Below, in pieces: positions 18,678 through 27,842 of a stretch of DNA of 64,000 nt (position 1 is the stretch's first letter; each line of letters starts with the position of its first letter). The position numbers and the translations under genes were made by a program. A model generated the notes under the pieces. The model had not been told where the DNA came from. It was given only the letters and a program-made list of their open reading frames with translations, and made no database searches. The stretch covers positions 62,001-126,000 of the forward strand of contig NZ_JBAIYU010000007.1 in the NCBI RefSeq assembly GCF_036763085.1. Reading direction: 5' to 3'. This DNA is from JBAIYU01 sp036763085. Its GTDB lineage: Bacteria; Bacillota; Negativicutes; DSM-1736; Dendrosporobacteraceae.

Positions 18678-19784
18678 TTAGCTCACAGCCGTAAGCTTCG
18701 CTTTTTTTCTTTTCTTTATTAACGCTGCGATAAATAATAATGGCGGAACTGTGTAAATTCCGGCGCTATGGTATGTTTGCACTAACATAAAATCCATCTT
18801 AATTACTGTCGTAATATCACCTGGCAGCATGGCAAGCTGAATTAAAATCAGTATTGTAATCGGTATCAGCGGTGTCATTGTCGGTAAATTAAGCAGCCTT
18901 ACGATTAGATATATCGCTATATATACACTAATAGCGATACTAAGTACCCCTACAATAACCCACAGCAAAATAAATAGCGACTCAATACGCTGTAGATACC
19001 GGCTGAGGTAGATAACTCTGGCCGCTTCTAAAAAAGGCAGCGTCCTTTCTTGGGCGATAGCTACTCCAAACGCCATTATATAAGTAAAAATAAATACCGA
19101 TTTAATAATAAGACCGCTGCCCAAGCCTAATATTACACAAGAATTACGTGTCCGATAATTTTGAAAGGACAGCGCAAAAATGCCTATCACCAAAGCGCCG
19201 ACGTTCAGACCACCAGTAAAAATGCCTGCTTTTATAGCAGCGCCAATACCATTTCCCTGCCATGGTGCTAAATTGTATATATTGTATAGAGGGTACATTA
19301 GAACAAATATCAAAACCATACCCACTAGCATGAAAGGGAATAGCAGATATGAACTGCGTGCCAAAGACTCTATTCCTAGATACACAAGTATTCCAGCAAC
19401 TAAGCCATATATTACTATCACTACGCTAAATTCTGTCATAGGCAGTGCAGCCAGCAGTGTATTTTCCGCAAATTGGCGTATCAGCACAGCGGCATTACTA
19501 AAAAAGATACCAATATAAAATAGTGCTATAAGCCAAGAGGTTTTTTTTCCTAATAGCTTTTTAGATATAGCAATTATATCCCCAGGTGTACTTTTACTTA
19601 CATAGTTCAGCATCAAAAGTGGAACTATGGCTGCAATCCCACCAATAAGAGGTATAAGCCACGCTAAGCCAGCTCCCTCTTCAATGAGCTGCCCTGGCGT
19701 TGAAAGAAAAATTTTGGGTAATGTTATAACAAAAATTAGCCCAAACCCTTCAGCCGCTCCCATCCGCCCAGTATAATAACTCAA
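18678..19784 (-). CDS. spore germination permease, GerAB family
   Basis: This 368-residue integral membrane protein of the APC-superfamily endospore germination permeases is the B subunit, thought to bind the germinant. About ten hydrophobic helices run through the protein, and the family-typical start (GRMGAAEGFGLIF) and a central APWQGNGIG segment are visible. The start overlaps the gerA stop as ATGA. It is followed 31 bp later by the GerC lipoprotein gene. Confidence 0.93.
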   Translation of the reverse strand: MSYYTGRMGAAEGFGLIFVITLPKIFLSTPGQLIEEGAGLAWLIPLIGGIAAIVPLLMLNYVSKSTPGDIIAISKKLLGKKTSWLIALFYIGIFFSNAAVLIRQFAENTLLAALPMTEFSVVIVIYGLVAGILVYLGIESLARSSYLLFPFMLVGMVLIFVLMYPLYNIYNLAPWQGNGIGAAIKAGIFTGGLNVGALVIGIFALSFQNYRTRNSCVILGLGSGLIIKSVFIFTYIMAFGVAIAQERTLPFLEAARVIYLSRYLQRIESLFILLWVIVGVLSIAISVYIAIYLIVRLLNLPTMTPLIPITILILIQLAMLPGDITTVIKMDFMLVQTYHSAGIYTVPPLLFIAALIKKRKKAKLTAVS

Positions 19785-21664
19785 TCCGAATCACCCTTTC
19801 CGCCCGACTTCTTTATTGTCCATTTGCGGCTTATATGCGGCTGCCGCCTGTTATCTCCAGTGTTTAAGGCATCCGGCCTTAGTTCTTGTCTATAGACCGG
19901 TCCCCTTATAATCACATCTAGACCTGCCATTATCTTAGGCACAACAGGTACCATATATGGCATTCCAAAAGACTTCATACTAGTCAGTATAGCCGTTACA
20001 ATTAGGAGACACAAAGCGACACCTACTAAGCCAGTTGAAGCAGCTACAATCAGAAAAGCAAATCTTAGCAAACGCCCAGCGGCCGCCAGACGGTAGTCCG
20101 GAATGGTGAACGATGCGAGTCCTGTAATAGCAATAACAACTACCGTTATCGGGCTGACCAAATTGGCAGATACTGCGGCTTGTCCTAAAATGATTGCACC
20201 CACAATCCCAATAGTTGAGCCTAGTAATCCAGGTATTCTAAGTCCAGCTTCACGTATCAGCTCAAACGCAAACTCCATTAACACAAGCTCACCTATCGAA
20301 GGGAACGGTACCCTTTCTCTCGCTCCTGCTATTGCTAAGACCATTTCTGTCGGTAGAGCTTCAGGATGAAAGTAAATAATCGAAAGATATACTGCCGGCA
20401 ATAGTATCGAAATAAGTGTTCCAATAAGACGTAACAATCTGACGAAACTGCCAATAGGCATCTTTAAACTAAAATCTTCTGCTGAATGGAAAAAAGTAAA
20501 AAAGCTGACAGGAACTATATGAGCAAAAGGTGTTCCACTAAGAAGTATGGCAACTCTTCCTTCTGCCAAGCTGGCTACCGTCCTATCAGGTCTTTCAGTT
20601 GACAGCATTTGCGGCAGTGCAATACTAGGGTGATCTTCTATAAATTGCTCTAATACACCTAAGTCAGAGACATAATCAGTAGAAATTCCTTTTATTCTCC
20701 GCCTAATTTCAGCCACTAGGTGCGGATTCGCAATTGATTTTAGGTACATGATCGCACACTTCGTTGGAATTCGATCACCTACCTCGAATATCTCGGTAAT
20801 TAAATCACTTGTCGGCATCATCGTTCTAATCAGCCCGGTATTTGTCCGTAAGCCCTCACTATATGCTACTTGTGAACCTCTAACCGATTGCTCAATTGTT
20901 GGTTTACTTACACTTCTTTGCTCGGCGCCCTTAGTCTCGACAAGAACGGCTTGATTAACGCCTTCAACAAATAAAGCCGTATCGCCACTATTTATCCCAG
21001 CCGCAACTTTATCAAAGGTAGGTGATTCCTGAGCCTGATTACTCGGCAAATATAGCCTGATAAGGTGCTTCAGCAGGTTTTCACCCTTTAGTTCTACTTT
21101 TTCTTTTTCTAGTATCATTAATGGCTCTAAAATAGCCGAATTAATAATTTCCTTACCAATCATTCCATCCATAAAGACCAGCATAGCTCTAACCGGCACA
21201 ATACCGGGTATTATAAAGTGCCGGATTACTATGTCTTTATTAATATCAACCGAATATAACTCCTTGATGATTAGTTCATTTTCTTCTATGCTATGGCTTA
21301 CTTCGCGTTTGGTTAAGTCAGATTTGTCATTATCATAAGCTAGCAGTATCGGCTCTGCCTCAGTCTGTTGGCTTTCTAAGTTTTTAAGTTTAGTTACAAG
21401 CTCTTTTAATTCATCCTGCTGACCTTTGCTCAACACCTTTTTAGCTTCATCCATTACTTTAGCAATTCTTTTGCCCTGGCGTATGAGTACCTCAAGCTCT
21501 TTTTGAGCTTTGCTCAAACCGTCTGGCGGCAGGCTAGGCGGGACATCACCTTCTGCCCCCTCTTTATATTCGTCTATCACAAATCTATCTGAATTACGTG
21601 ACGGCTTATATACTAATATATCTTTTAAGTATCGGTATACTTTAAACAGCGAATTATCCTGCAC
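19781..21664 (-). CDS. spore germination protein, GerA/GerAA family
   Basis: This 627-residue A subunit of the germination receptor has a hydrophilic N-terminal region (about residues 1-370), whose first 110 residues are charged and helical, then a C-terminal half with about five membrane segments and the family motif around VPFPSIGELVLMEFAFELIREAG. The GTG start at 21664 has a GGGGGGTG ribosome site. The N-terminal charged extension before the usual GerA core is longer than in short members such as B. subtilis GerAA. It heads the operon; the germinant cannot be deduced. Confidence 0.93.
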   Translation of the reverse strand: MQDNSLFKVYRYLKDILVYKPSRNSDRFVIDEYKEGAEGDVPPSLPPDGLSKAQKELEVLIRQGKRIAKVMDEAKKVLSKGQQDELKELVTKLKNLESQQTEAEPILLAYDNDKSDLTKREVSHSIEENELIIKELYSVDINKDIVIRHFIIPGIVPVRAMLVFMDGMIGKEIINSAILEPLMILEKEKVELKGENLLKHLIRLYLPSNQAQESPTFDKVAAGINSGDTALFVEGVNQAVLVETKGAEQRSVSKPTIEQSVRGSQVAYSEGLRTNTGLIRTMMPTSDLITEIFEVGDRIPTKCAIMYLKSIANPHLVAEIRRRIKGISTDYVSDLGVLEQFIEDHPSIALPQMLSTERPDRTVASLAEGRVAILLSGTPFAHIVPVSFFTFFHSAEDFSLKMPIGSFVRLLRLIGTLISILLPAVYLSIIYFHPEALPTEMVLAIAGARERVPFPSIGELVLMEFAFELIREAGLRIPGLLGSTIGIVGAIILGQAAVSANLVSPITVVVIAITGLASFTIPDYRLAAAGRLLRFAFLIVAASTGLVGVALCLLIVTAILTSMKSFGMPYMVPVVPKIMAGLDVIIRGPVYRQELRPDALNTGDNRRQPHISRKWTIKKSGGKGDSD

Positions 21665-21757
21665 CGCTTACACCCCCCAGCAAACAATCACCAATAGCTT
21701 TTCCTGATGCAGACTAAATTACTCTTTTTTCCTTTATAATGGCCTTTATAGCAAACA

Positions 21758-21792
21758 CAAAAAAATTGCCCCAGCTGTATGCTGGGGCAATT
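21758..21792 (-). terminator. terminator of the 51-aa gene
   Basis: 12-bp perfect arms (AATTGCCCCAGC and complement) with a 5-nt loop and a seven-U tail in the minus direction, just after the 51-residue gene. Confidence 0.85.
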
Positions 21793-21802
21793 AAGGAGGG
21801 CA

Positions 21803-21958
21803 TTAATCCATCATTTCTCTGAACATGTACTTGGCGGCCTGATAAATCGCGATACCTGCTACAACTGCGGTCGCAACTGTTTTTACGCCTCTCATATTGA
21901 GATGATCCATATCCATATCCATACCCATGACAGAATAGTGTTTTTTTCTACGCCACAT
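21803..21958 (-). CDS. small Met/Asp-rich protein with one hydrophobic helix, 51 aa
   Basis: A 51-residue frame with a strong GAGGAGGTG ribosome site and its own terminator. The N-terminus is basic (MWRRKKHY), then comes an unusual MGMDMDMDH repeat (residues 11-19), and then an Ala/Val-rich helix (about 27-43) that could be a membrane segment. I do not recognise a family. The Met-Asp-His cluster could bind a metal, but that is speculation. A hairpin covers its ribosome site (21969-21998). Confidence 0.65.
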   Translation of the reverse strand: MWRRKKHYSVMGMDMDMDHLNMRGVKTVATAVVAGIAIYQAAKYMFREMMD

Positions 21959-21968
21959 ATAAACACCT

Positions 21969-21998
21969 CCTCAATAATAATGTAACCAATTATTGAGG
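21969..21998 (-). promoter_or_regulatory. hairpin overlapping the ribosome site of the 51-aa gene
   Basis: Perfect 10-bp arms (21969-21978 and 21989-21998) read CCTCAATAAT / ATTATTGAGG in the transcript. The right arm includes the GAGG of the GAGGAGG ribosome site, so folding would mask translation initiation. It has no U-tail, so it is not an ordinary terminator of the upstream gene. Confidence 0.45.
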
Positions 21999-22031
21999 AT
22001 TAAACCAAGCTAATTTTTGCTAAAGAACATT

Positions 22032-22994
22032 CTAATATATTAATTTTGCCAATGTCCTGCCACAAGGGCAAAGAGTTCTATCTATGGCAGTAAAATGACC
22101 GGTGCGATAACGAATAATTGGCATAGCCTCTTTACCTAATGTTGTAAGCACCAGTTCCCCAGTTTCGCCCTCCGGTTTAATTTCACCTGTCAGCGGGTCA
22201 ATTATTTCGGGATAAAAATAATCCTCATGAATATGAAGACTATGCTCAGCAGAGCATCTGCCAGCAATACCTGGACCAATTAATTCATTTACTGAATATA
22301 TTTCTATCACTTTTGCATTGAAACTCTCTGTCAGTTTTTCGCTAACATTATTTCTTTCTAAATTGGTAATTATAGCATAAATAGTAGATATCGGCAGGTT
22401 CTGCGGCTTAATTCCAAGTTCAGCTGCCTTGTTAGCTAATTCCAATAAGTAGCCAGCATCGCCGGCAATAGCTGTAGCACCAAATGTTTCAATTGCTTTT
22501 AGCTGCTCCGATGGCTCAATTACAGATGCAGGTACAACAGTTGCTCCAATTAGCTCGGCTGCATAATGCAGACCTAGACCTTCGCTGCTAAGGCCATAGT
22601 TTGCTGCAATAAGGAGTACGCTGGTTGGATTGAGCCCGCCGGCAACAAGTGTCCGGGCAAGCATTTCAAGCCACTTGCTTATGTCACCGCTAGTATAAGC
22701 AACAGCTACTGGCTGTAAGTTGCCAATTGTATGAACTCTTACTACTGAACTAACAGGAAAAGTCAATAGACCATACGGGTAGTTATCGGCCAAGTCGGCA
22801 CGAGTTGTGAACGGCAGTTTTGCTAAATCCGAAAGATTAGAAATATCCTCCGGTTTTAATCTAAGCTCGTCCATCTTACATTGATAAAAAAAGCTTTTCT
22901 CGTATATCCATTTAATAACTTTTTTAAGTTTCTCAGTCTGAAGGCTTTTCATGGCCTCGCCGTTCATAGTTTCGATCTGTGGATTGCAAATCAT
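22032..22994 (-). CDS. truncated PaaK-like (phenylacetate-CoA ligase family) protein
   Basis: This 320-residue protein resembles the acyl-adenylate domain of phenylacetate-CoA ligases: the N-terminal KLPFTTRADLADNYPYGL segment, a family-like GETGELVLTTLGKEAMPIIRY segment and a terminal CPCGRT. Two things are wrong for an active ligase. The ATP loop, normally SSGTTGKP, reads TSGDISKW. The protein also stops right after CPCGRT, about 100 residues short, so the mobile C-terminal domain with its catalytic Lys is missing. Only 73 bp separate it from the next gene. The ATG at 22994 is used because AGAGG precedes it. It may be a degenerate copy or a binding protein. Confidence 0.75.
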   Translation of the reverse strand: MICNPQIETMNGEAMKSLQTEKLKKVIKWIYEKSFFYQCKMDELRLKPEDISNLSDLAKLPFTTRADLADNYPYGLLTFPVSSVVRVHTIGNLQPVAVAYTSGDISKWLEMLARTLVAGGLNPTSVLLIAANYGLSSEGLGLHYAAELIGATVVPASVIEPSEQLKAIETFGATAIAGDAGYLLELANKAAELGIKPQNLPISTIYAIITNLERNNVSEKLTESFNAKVIEIYSVNELIGPGIAGRCSAEHSLHIHEDYFYPEIIDPLTGEIKPEGETGELVLTTLGKEAMPIIRYRTGHFTAIDRTLCPCGRTLAKLIY

Positions 22995-23140
22995 ATGATA
23001 ACCTCTTCTCAACAGGAATTATTCCGCCTAATTTGTTGCTGAAAGTATAACAAATCGTTTTACTTATTGTCAATTATATACCCTAAGATCTGTTAATAAT
23101 TTTCCGTTTTTCAGGATAGGCTAACTATGGAGGTGTATTT

Positions 23141-23533
23141 ATGGAAGGAATTGTTTGTAACAGCTGTCATTCATATCTGACTACAGACTTGAGTAACTGC
23201 CCCGGCTGCGGTACTGATGTTGTTTTAGAGGGCAGTACTAAGAATGTAATCGATCAACTGCAGCCTAATTGCCTAATCCACCGTTATGACGGTTCAGACA
23301 TGCTTGAACCAGCCGTTCTTATAAAAGAAGGCAAAACAAATGTTAAGGTAGCAACCAAACTCAAAGATTACGCAAAGCCGGTCGTTGTCCCCAAGCAGAA
23401 AGTATATTCTTTTAATCAAAATATCCTTAGTTCCATTCAGTCACTAAGAAATGAAAGAACTGCTACGATTAGGCGGTATGACCAACTTATTCAAACCCAT
23501 TGGCAAAATTTAAAGCCATATAACCATCCATAA
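23141..23533 (+). CDS. zinc-ribbon protein of unknown function, 130 aa
   Basis: The N-terminus holds a four-Cys zinc ribbon (C6, C9, C20, C23 in the pattern CxxC...CPGC). The rest is hydrophilic, with a basic C-terminal helix rich in Arg and Gln (about residues 95-130). The ATG follows GGAGGTG. The gene is divergent from the PaaK-like gene and converges, with a 3-bp gap, on the polysaccharide deacetylase. I do not recognise a specific family; nucleic-acid or protein binding through the ribbon is possible. Confidence 0.7.
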   Translation: MEGIVCNSCHSYLTTDLSNCPGCGTDVVLEGSTKNVIDQLQPNCLIHRYDGSDMLEPAVLIKEGKTNVKVATKLKDYAKPVVVPKQKVYSFNQNILSSIQSLRNERTATIRRYDQLIQTHWQNLKPYNHP

Positions 23534-23536
23534 TAC

Positions 23537-24238
23537 TTATTGCTTTGCTTCATAGCATTTAAGCAGCTCGCTCACAGTTACAATGCTATAGCCCTCGGCG
23601 TGTAAACGATCAATAATAGTACCAATGGCCTTAGTAGTAGCGATTGGATACTGACCATCATGCATCAAGATAATACTTCCGGGTTTGACATTTTTCATTA
23701 CAATACTCACCAATTGATCAGCACTTATGCCTTGCCAATCACGCGTATCAATTGACCATAGGATGGTAGTATAGCCTAGTCGTCTAGCCTCCGCCACAAG
23801 CACATCATTATAACCGCCTCCAGGTGGTCTAAATAGAGTTGGCTTTGGCGCAACTGCTGTTATAAGCTTTTCGGTCGCCAGGATTTCTTCTGCAAATTCG
23901 GTCGGGGTGAATTTATTCAGAAATTTATGACTAAAGGCATGATTTGCTATTTCATGTCCGTCTGACGCTGCTTGTGCTAGAATAGAAGCATTTCTTTCTA
24001 TATTCTTTCCAAGCACGAATAATGTTACTTTCACCTGCTTTTGCCGCAAGGTGTCAAGCAGCTCGGGTGTTGCCCTTTCGTGTGGCCCATCATCAATAGT
24101 AAGTGCTACTACCTTTTGGGTTGTTGGCACTTTTTTTATAACTTTAAGTCCTTCTTCAAGGTTATTTTGGTTTATACCGATAACAGTGATCGTAAATAAA
24201 ACTGCAACACACCAAAAGACCCAGGGAAAAGACTTCAT
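23537..24238 (-). CDS. polysaccharide deacetylase (NodB domain)
   Basis: This 233-residue membrane-anchored carbohydrate esterase family 4 enzyme removes acetyl groups from peptidoglycan or related glycans outside the membrane. One N-terminal hydrophobic helix (about residues 5-22) precedes the NodB domain. Catalytic motifs are TIDDGPH (motif 1), HEIANHAFSH (motif 2, metal-binding His), FRPPGGGYN (motif 3) and a late LMHDG. The start at 24238 (MKSFPW) follows GGAGG. In a spore former it resembles PdaA/PdaB-type deacetylases of the cortex; exact assignment is uncertain. Confidence 0.9.
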   Translation of the reverse strand: MKSFPWVFWCVAVLFTITVIGINQNNLEEGLKVIKKVPTTQKVVALTIDDGPHERATPELLDTLRQKQVKVTLFVLGKNIERNASILAQAASDGHEIANHAFSHKFLNKFTPTEFAEEILATEKLITAVAPKPTLFRPPGGGYNDVLVAEARRLGYTTILWSIDTRDWQGISADQLVSIVMKNVKPGSIILMHDGQYPIATTKAIGTIIDRLHAEGYSIVTVSELLKCYEAKQ

Positions 24239-24399
24239 CTTTATACCTCCCACCTCCTAAAGAAAATAACTTATTTGATTCTACGCTAAGAAACTTGCAG
24301 TTATACCTTATGCTGCAGCAAAGATAAAGCATCATTCTTTATTAACCGCAATATAATTTCTATGTACTAATTTGCAAGTTTTTGCCTGGAGGAGATAAG

Positions 24400-25557
24400 A
24401 TGCGGTTTTATTTGAAAGTAATAGCGTTTTTTTGCATATTTGCCTTATTACTGCCGGTGGCGGCTGTCCATGCAGCACAACCTGATATTAAAGCCGGAGC
24501 CGCCATACTAATTGACGCCAAAACTGGTCAAGTTCTATATGACAAAAATGCGCATAAACGCCTTGCTCCTGCCAGTACTACCAAAATTTTAACGGCGATT
24601 ATTGCTATTGAAAGCGGCCGCTTAGATGAAGAGGTCAAGGTAAGTGCTCGAGCAGCTGGTACGGCCGGTTCTTCTATGCACTTACAAGCTGGTCAAACAA
24701 TCTTACTTAGAGAGCTTGTTACCGGGCTTATGCTGCGCTCAGGTAATGATGCGGCCGTTGCCATTGCAGAATTTTTGGCTGGTTCGGTGGATGAGTTTGT
24801 TGCTATTATGAATAATAAGGCTCAGGCATTAGGAGCATATGACAGCCATTTCCGCAATCCGCATGGACTTACCGCTGTCGGCCATCATTCCAGCGCTTTT
24901 GACTTAGCATGGCTTGCCCGCTATGCCTTGCTAAATCCTACATTTGCTGAAATTGTAAGCACTCGGCAAACTAGTATCGACTGGTTTGATACTCGAGGCC
25001 GAGAACATGATCAGGATTTAAAGAATACCAATAAACTATTATGGATGTTAGAAGAGGCTGATGGAGTAAAAACTGGAACAACCAACGAAGCGGGCCCATG
25101 CCTGGTTTCAAGTGCTACGCGCGAGAATCAAAAACTTATTGCAGTTGTGCTTCATGATCATTCTCGGTGGTTTGACTCTATGCAGCTTTTAAGATGGGGC
25201 TTTAATAACTATCGACTCTACGAACATTCTAAACAAGGGGATGTACTTGCCGCGCTCGCCGTAGAGCGGGGTTTAAAGTCGGAAATTGATGCTGTCGTGG
25301 CCGATGAAGCCGCACTAGTCGTAGAAACTGCAAATTATAAAGATGTAAGTGTTGAAATAGACCTTCCGGAAACAATAAAAGCCCCTGTTTATCAGGGGCA
25401 AAAAGTCGGGGAAATTATTTTTTTCATAAAAGATAAAGCAGTCAAAACTGTTGATATTGTTGCTGGTCAGGATGTTGAAGAGCGTACACCTGCTCGTATC
25501 TTCCTTAATCATCTTCTTAACTGGTTCCGTCAATTGTCTTCATGGGGTGTAATTTAA
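24400..25557 (+). CDS. D-alanyl-D-alanine carboxypeptidase (DacF/PBP5 type)
   Basis: This 385-residue secreted penicillin-binding protein trims the terminal D-Ala of peptidoglycan stem peptides. A signal peptide ends in AVHA (about residue 25). Active-site motifs are S-T-T-K in PASTTK, S-G-N in LRSGNDAAVA, and K-T-G in VKTGTTNEAG. The C-terminal domain and a final hydrophobic/amphipathic segment suit membrane attachment. The ATG at 24400 follows GGAGGAG. It overlaps the convergent cheR by 4 bp. The DacF-type sporulation paralogue is the closest guess. Confidence 0.92.
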   Translation: MRFYLKVIAFFCIFALLLPVAAVHAAQPDIKAGAAILIDAKTGQVLYDKNAHKRLAPASTTKILTAIIAIESGRLDEEVKVSARAAGTAGSSMHLQAGQTILLRELVTGLMLRSGNDAAVAIAEFLAGSVDEFVAIMNNKAQALGAYDSHFRNPHGLTAVGHHSSAFDLAWLARYALLNPTFAEIVSTRQTSIDWFDTRGREHDQDLKNTNKLLWMLEEADGVKTGTTNEAGPCLVSSATRENQKLIAVVLHDHSRWFDSMQLLRWGFNNYRLYEHSKQGDVLAALAVERGLKSEIDAVVADEAALVVETANYKDVSVEIDLPETIKAPVYQGQKVGEIIFFIKDKAVKTVDIVAGQDVEERTPARIFLNHLLNWFRQLSSWGVI

Positions 25558-26336
25558 AAGGGCTTGCGATAAAAGAAAGGTACGTAACTTTGGAAACCAA
25601 TATCGCGGAAATTGAGAATAGCTTCAGTCCCGCCAACAAATAATACCCCGCCTGGTTTAAGGGCGGCAAAGAAACGGCGATAAAGATTATCTTTAGCTTC
25701 CTCGGTAAAATATATAACTACATTGCGGCATAATATCAGATCAAAACCTGTCTCAAATTTATCCATTAACAAATTATGGCGTTTAAATTCGACGCGTGAT
25801 TTTATATCTTCACTTATCACATAATTAGTTTGAACTTGCTTAAAATATTTTTGTTCGCGATTTTGCGGGATATTTTTAAATTCATTAGCAGTATAAACCC
25901 CTTGCTTGGCTTTAGCAAGTATTTCGATATCAAGATCGGATGCCAAAATGCGATGTTTAACACTCGGTGTAAGCTCGTTTAAAATAATGGCCAAGGAATA
26001 TGGCTCTGCCCCAATAGAGCAGCCAGCACTCCAAATGTTTAGTTTCGGACTTTTCGCCAGTAGCTCAGGCAATACCTTTTTCTCAAGTTCAACAAATTTC
26101 TCCGGAGTACGGAAAAATTCCGTGACATTAATGGTAAGATAATCTACAAAATCTTTATAGAGCTGCGGACTGCGGTCAATCAGCTCAAAAAAACCTGCAT
26201 AGTTTTTCACACCATGCCTAGTCATTAGATTAGTTATACGTCGCTGCATTTGAGTAGGCTTATAATCATTAAGATTTATACCAGATTTTGCGTTAAATTT
26301 CTGTTTGAATATTTCCCAATCTTTTTCGTCACTCAC
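25554..26336 (-). CDS. cheR: chemotaxis protein methyltransferase CheR
   Basis: CheR methylates glutamates on chemoreceptors using S-adenosylmethionine. This 260-residue protein has the N-terminal helical domain, NVTEFFRTPEKF, the SAM motif WSAGCSIGAEPYSLA and LCRNVVIYF. The start is GTG at 26336 behind GGGGG. It stands alone, without cheA, cheB or cheW nearby, although two chemoreceptor genes occur elsewhere in the window. The orphan position is common for single-copy cheR genes. Confidence 0.93.
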   Translation of the reverse strand: MSDEKDWEIFKQKFNAKSGINLNDYKPTQMQRRITNLMTRHGVKNYAGFFELIDRSPQLYKDFVDYLTINVTEFFRTPEKFVELEKKVLPELLAKSPKLNIWSAGCSIGAEPYSLAIILNELTPSVKHRILASDLDIEILAKAKQGVYTANEFKNIPQNREQKYFKQVQTNYVISEDIKSRVEFKRHNLLMDKFETGFDLILCRNVVIYFTEEAKDNLYRRFFAALKPGGVLFVGGTEAILNFRDIGFQSYVPFFYRKPF

Positions 26337-26530
26337 TATGTAACCCCCATATTTTTAGCCGTTTGTACCCAGATCATCCAATAAAAAACCATTGGTACAA
26401 AATCAAATTATATCAGATATATCTTTGGTCCGATAATTGTCTATATTCGACAATGTAAGGAGATTTCCTACTAGCCTATAACGCCTAAAATGTGCTCGTT
26501 TTGCAAATAGTTAATACCTTTCAAGGCAAA

Positions 26531-26564
26531 CTAAAACGCTCACGAAGAATCGTGAGCGTTTTAG
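26531..26564 (-). terminator. terminator of ald
   Basis: 15-bp perfect arms (CTAAAACGCTCACGA and complement, loop AGAA), about 10 bp past the ald stop codon. Confidence 0.8.
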
Positions 26565-26572
26565 TTGCTTTT

Positions 26573-27688
26573 TTAAAGTACTGCTTCGAGCGCAGTGTAA
26601 GGAATTTCTAATGCTTCGGCTACTGCTTGATACGTAAGTTTTCCGTCTATGACATTAACGCCTTTTGCTAGCCCAGGGTTGTCAATGCAAGCCTGGCGAT
26701 AACCTTTATTAGCAATTTGCAGTGCATAATCGAGTGTTACATTTGTTAGTGCCAACGTAGAAGTACGAGCAACTGCTCCTGGCATATTGGCCACCGCATA
26801 GTGCACTACGCCGAATTTAGTGTAAGTTGGTTCACTATGAGTTGTAACACGATCAATTGTCTCTACCGATCCGCCTTGGTCAATTGCTACATCTACTATA
26901 ACAGATCCCGCATCCATCGACTTAACCATTTCCTCAGTCACCAATTTTGGAGCTTTTGCGCCAGGCAGTAATACTGCTCCAACTAGTAAGTCTGCTTTAG
27001 CAACCCATTCAGCAATGTTATAACTATTAGACATGACTGTCGTTACCCGACCGCCGAAAATATCATCCAAATATGCCAAACGCTCTGCTGACTTGTCTAA
27101 GATTACGACACGAGCGCCGAGCCCTAATGCCATTTTAGCAGCATTTGTACCAACAATTCCGCCCCCAATTATAACTACTTGTGCAGAGGCTACTCCTGGA
27201 ACGCCGCCTAATAGTATCCCTTTTCCACCATTTGGTTTTTCCAAGAACTGCGCACCGATTTGAGCAGCCATACGTCCTGCTACTTCACTCATCGGCGAAA
27301 GCAGCGGTAAGGTATTATTGTGGCCAACTATGGTCTCATAAGCTATACCAACTACTTTTTTAGCAAGTAATGCTTTTGTTAATTCTGGCTCGGGTGCAAG
27401 GTGCAAATAGGTGAAAAGAATTTGCCCCTCATGAAACAGATCATATTCAACTGCGAGCGGCTCTTTAACCTTAATAATCATATCGGATTTATCAAAAAGG
27501 ACTTTTTTGTCAGTGATAATTTGAGCACCCGCTTTTTCATAGCTCTCATTTGAAAAACCACTGCCTATTCCCGCATTGAACTCAACTAACACAGTATGAC
27601 CAGCTTTGCGGAGGGCCTCAGTACCCGCTGGAGTTAAACCTACCCGATTTTCGTTGTTTTTAATTTCTTTGACAACACCAATTATCAT
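26573..27688 (-). CDS. ald: alanine dehydrogenase
   Basis: Ald reversibly deaminates L-alanine to pyruvate and ammonium with NAD. This 371-residue protein has the N-terminal MIIGVVKEIKNNENRVGLTP, the catalytic Lys/His segments (IKVKEPL and FTYLHLAPE), the Rossmann loop IGGGIVGTNAAKMA and VDVAIDQGGS with the catalytic Asp. The ATG has GGAGGAG. It lies next to alr, so D/L-alanine interconversion and catabolism are adjacent. A promoter flanked by an 11-bp inverted repeat lies directly upstream. Alanine dehydrogenase also serves during germination and sporulation in spore formers. Confidence 0.97.
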   Translation of the reverse strand: MIIGVVKEIKNNENRVGLTPAGTEALRKAGHTVLVEFNAGIGSGFSNESYEKAGAQIITDKKVLFDKSDMIIKVKEPLAVEYDLFHEGQILFTYLHLAPEPELTKALLAKKVVGIAYETIVGHNNTLPLLSPMSEVAGRMAAQIGAQFLEKPNGGKGILLGGVPGVASAQVVIIGGGIVGTNAAKMALGLGARVVILDKSAERLAYLDDIFGGRVTTVMSNSYNIAEWVAKADLLVGAVLLPGAKAPKLVTEEMVKSMDAGSVIVDVAIDQGGSVETIDRVTTHSEPTYTKFGVVHYAVANMPGAVARTSTLALTNVTLDYALQIANKGYRQACIDNPGLAKGVNVIDGKLTYQAVAEALEIPYTALEAVL

Positions 27689-27717
27689 TTTTTCTCCTCC
27701 TTAAATTTAAACAGAAA

Positions 27718-27785
27718 AAGGTAATAATGTAATGAATTATTAACCTCGTTGTCAAAATCCACTAATTATTACCTTCAATCTCTCT
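27718..27785 (-). promoter_or_regulatory. ald promoter flanked by an 11-bp inverted repeat
   Basis: On the minus strand TTGACA (27755-27750) is followed after 18 bp by TACATT (27731-27726). Perfect 11-bp arms AAGGTAATAAT (27785-27775) and ATTATTACCTT (27728-27718) lie on either side, the second overlapping the -10. This looks like a two-site operator for a dimeric regulator. Confidence 0.55.
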
Positions 27786-27842
27786 AATACACTTTATTTT
27801 TTTCATGTTAAAATATTACGGCAAAATTCATCTCTTTCCTGC

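Noticed and set aside
22032..22994. Frameshift or nonsense mutation in the PaaK-like gene
   Set aside because: No continuation of the PaaK C-terminal domain could be found in other frames within the 73 bp before the next gene, so it is a true truncation, not a simple point lesion.
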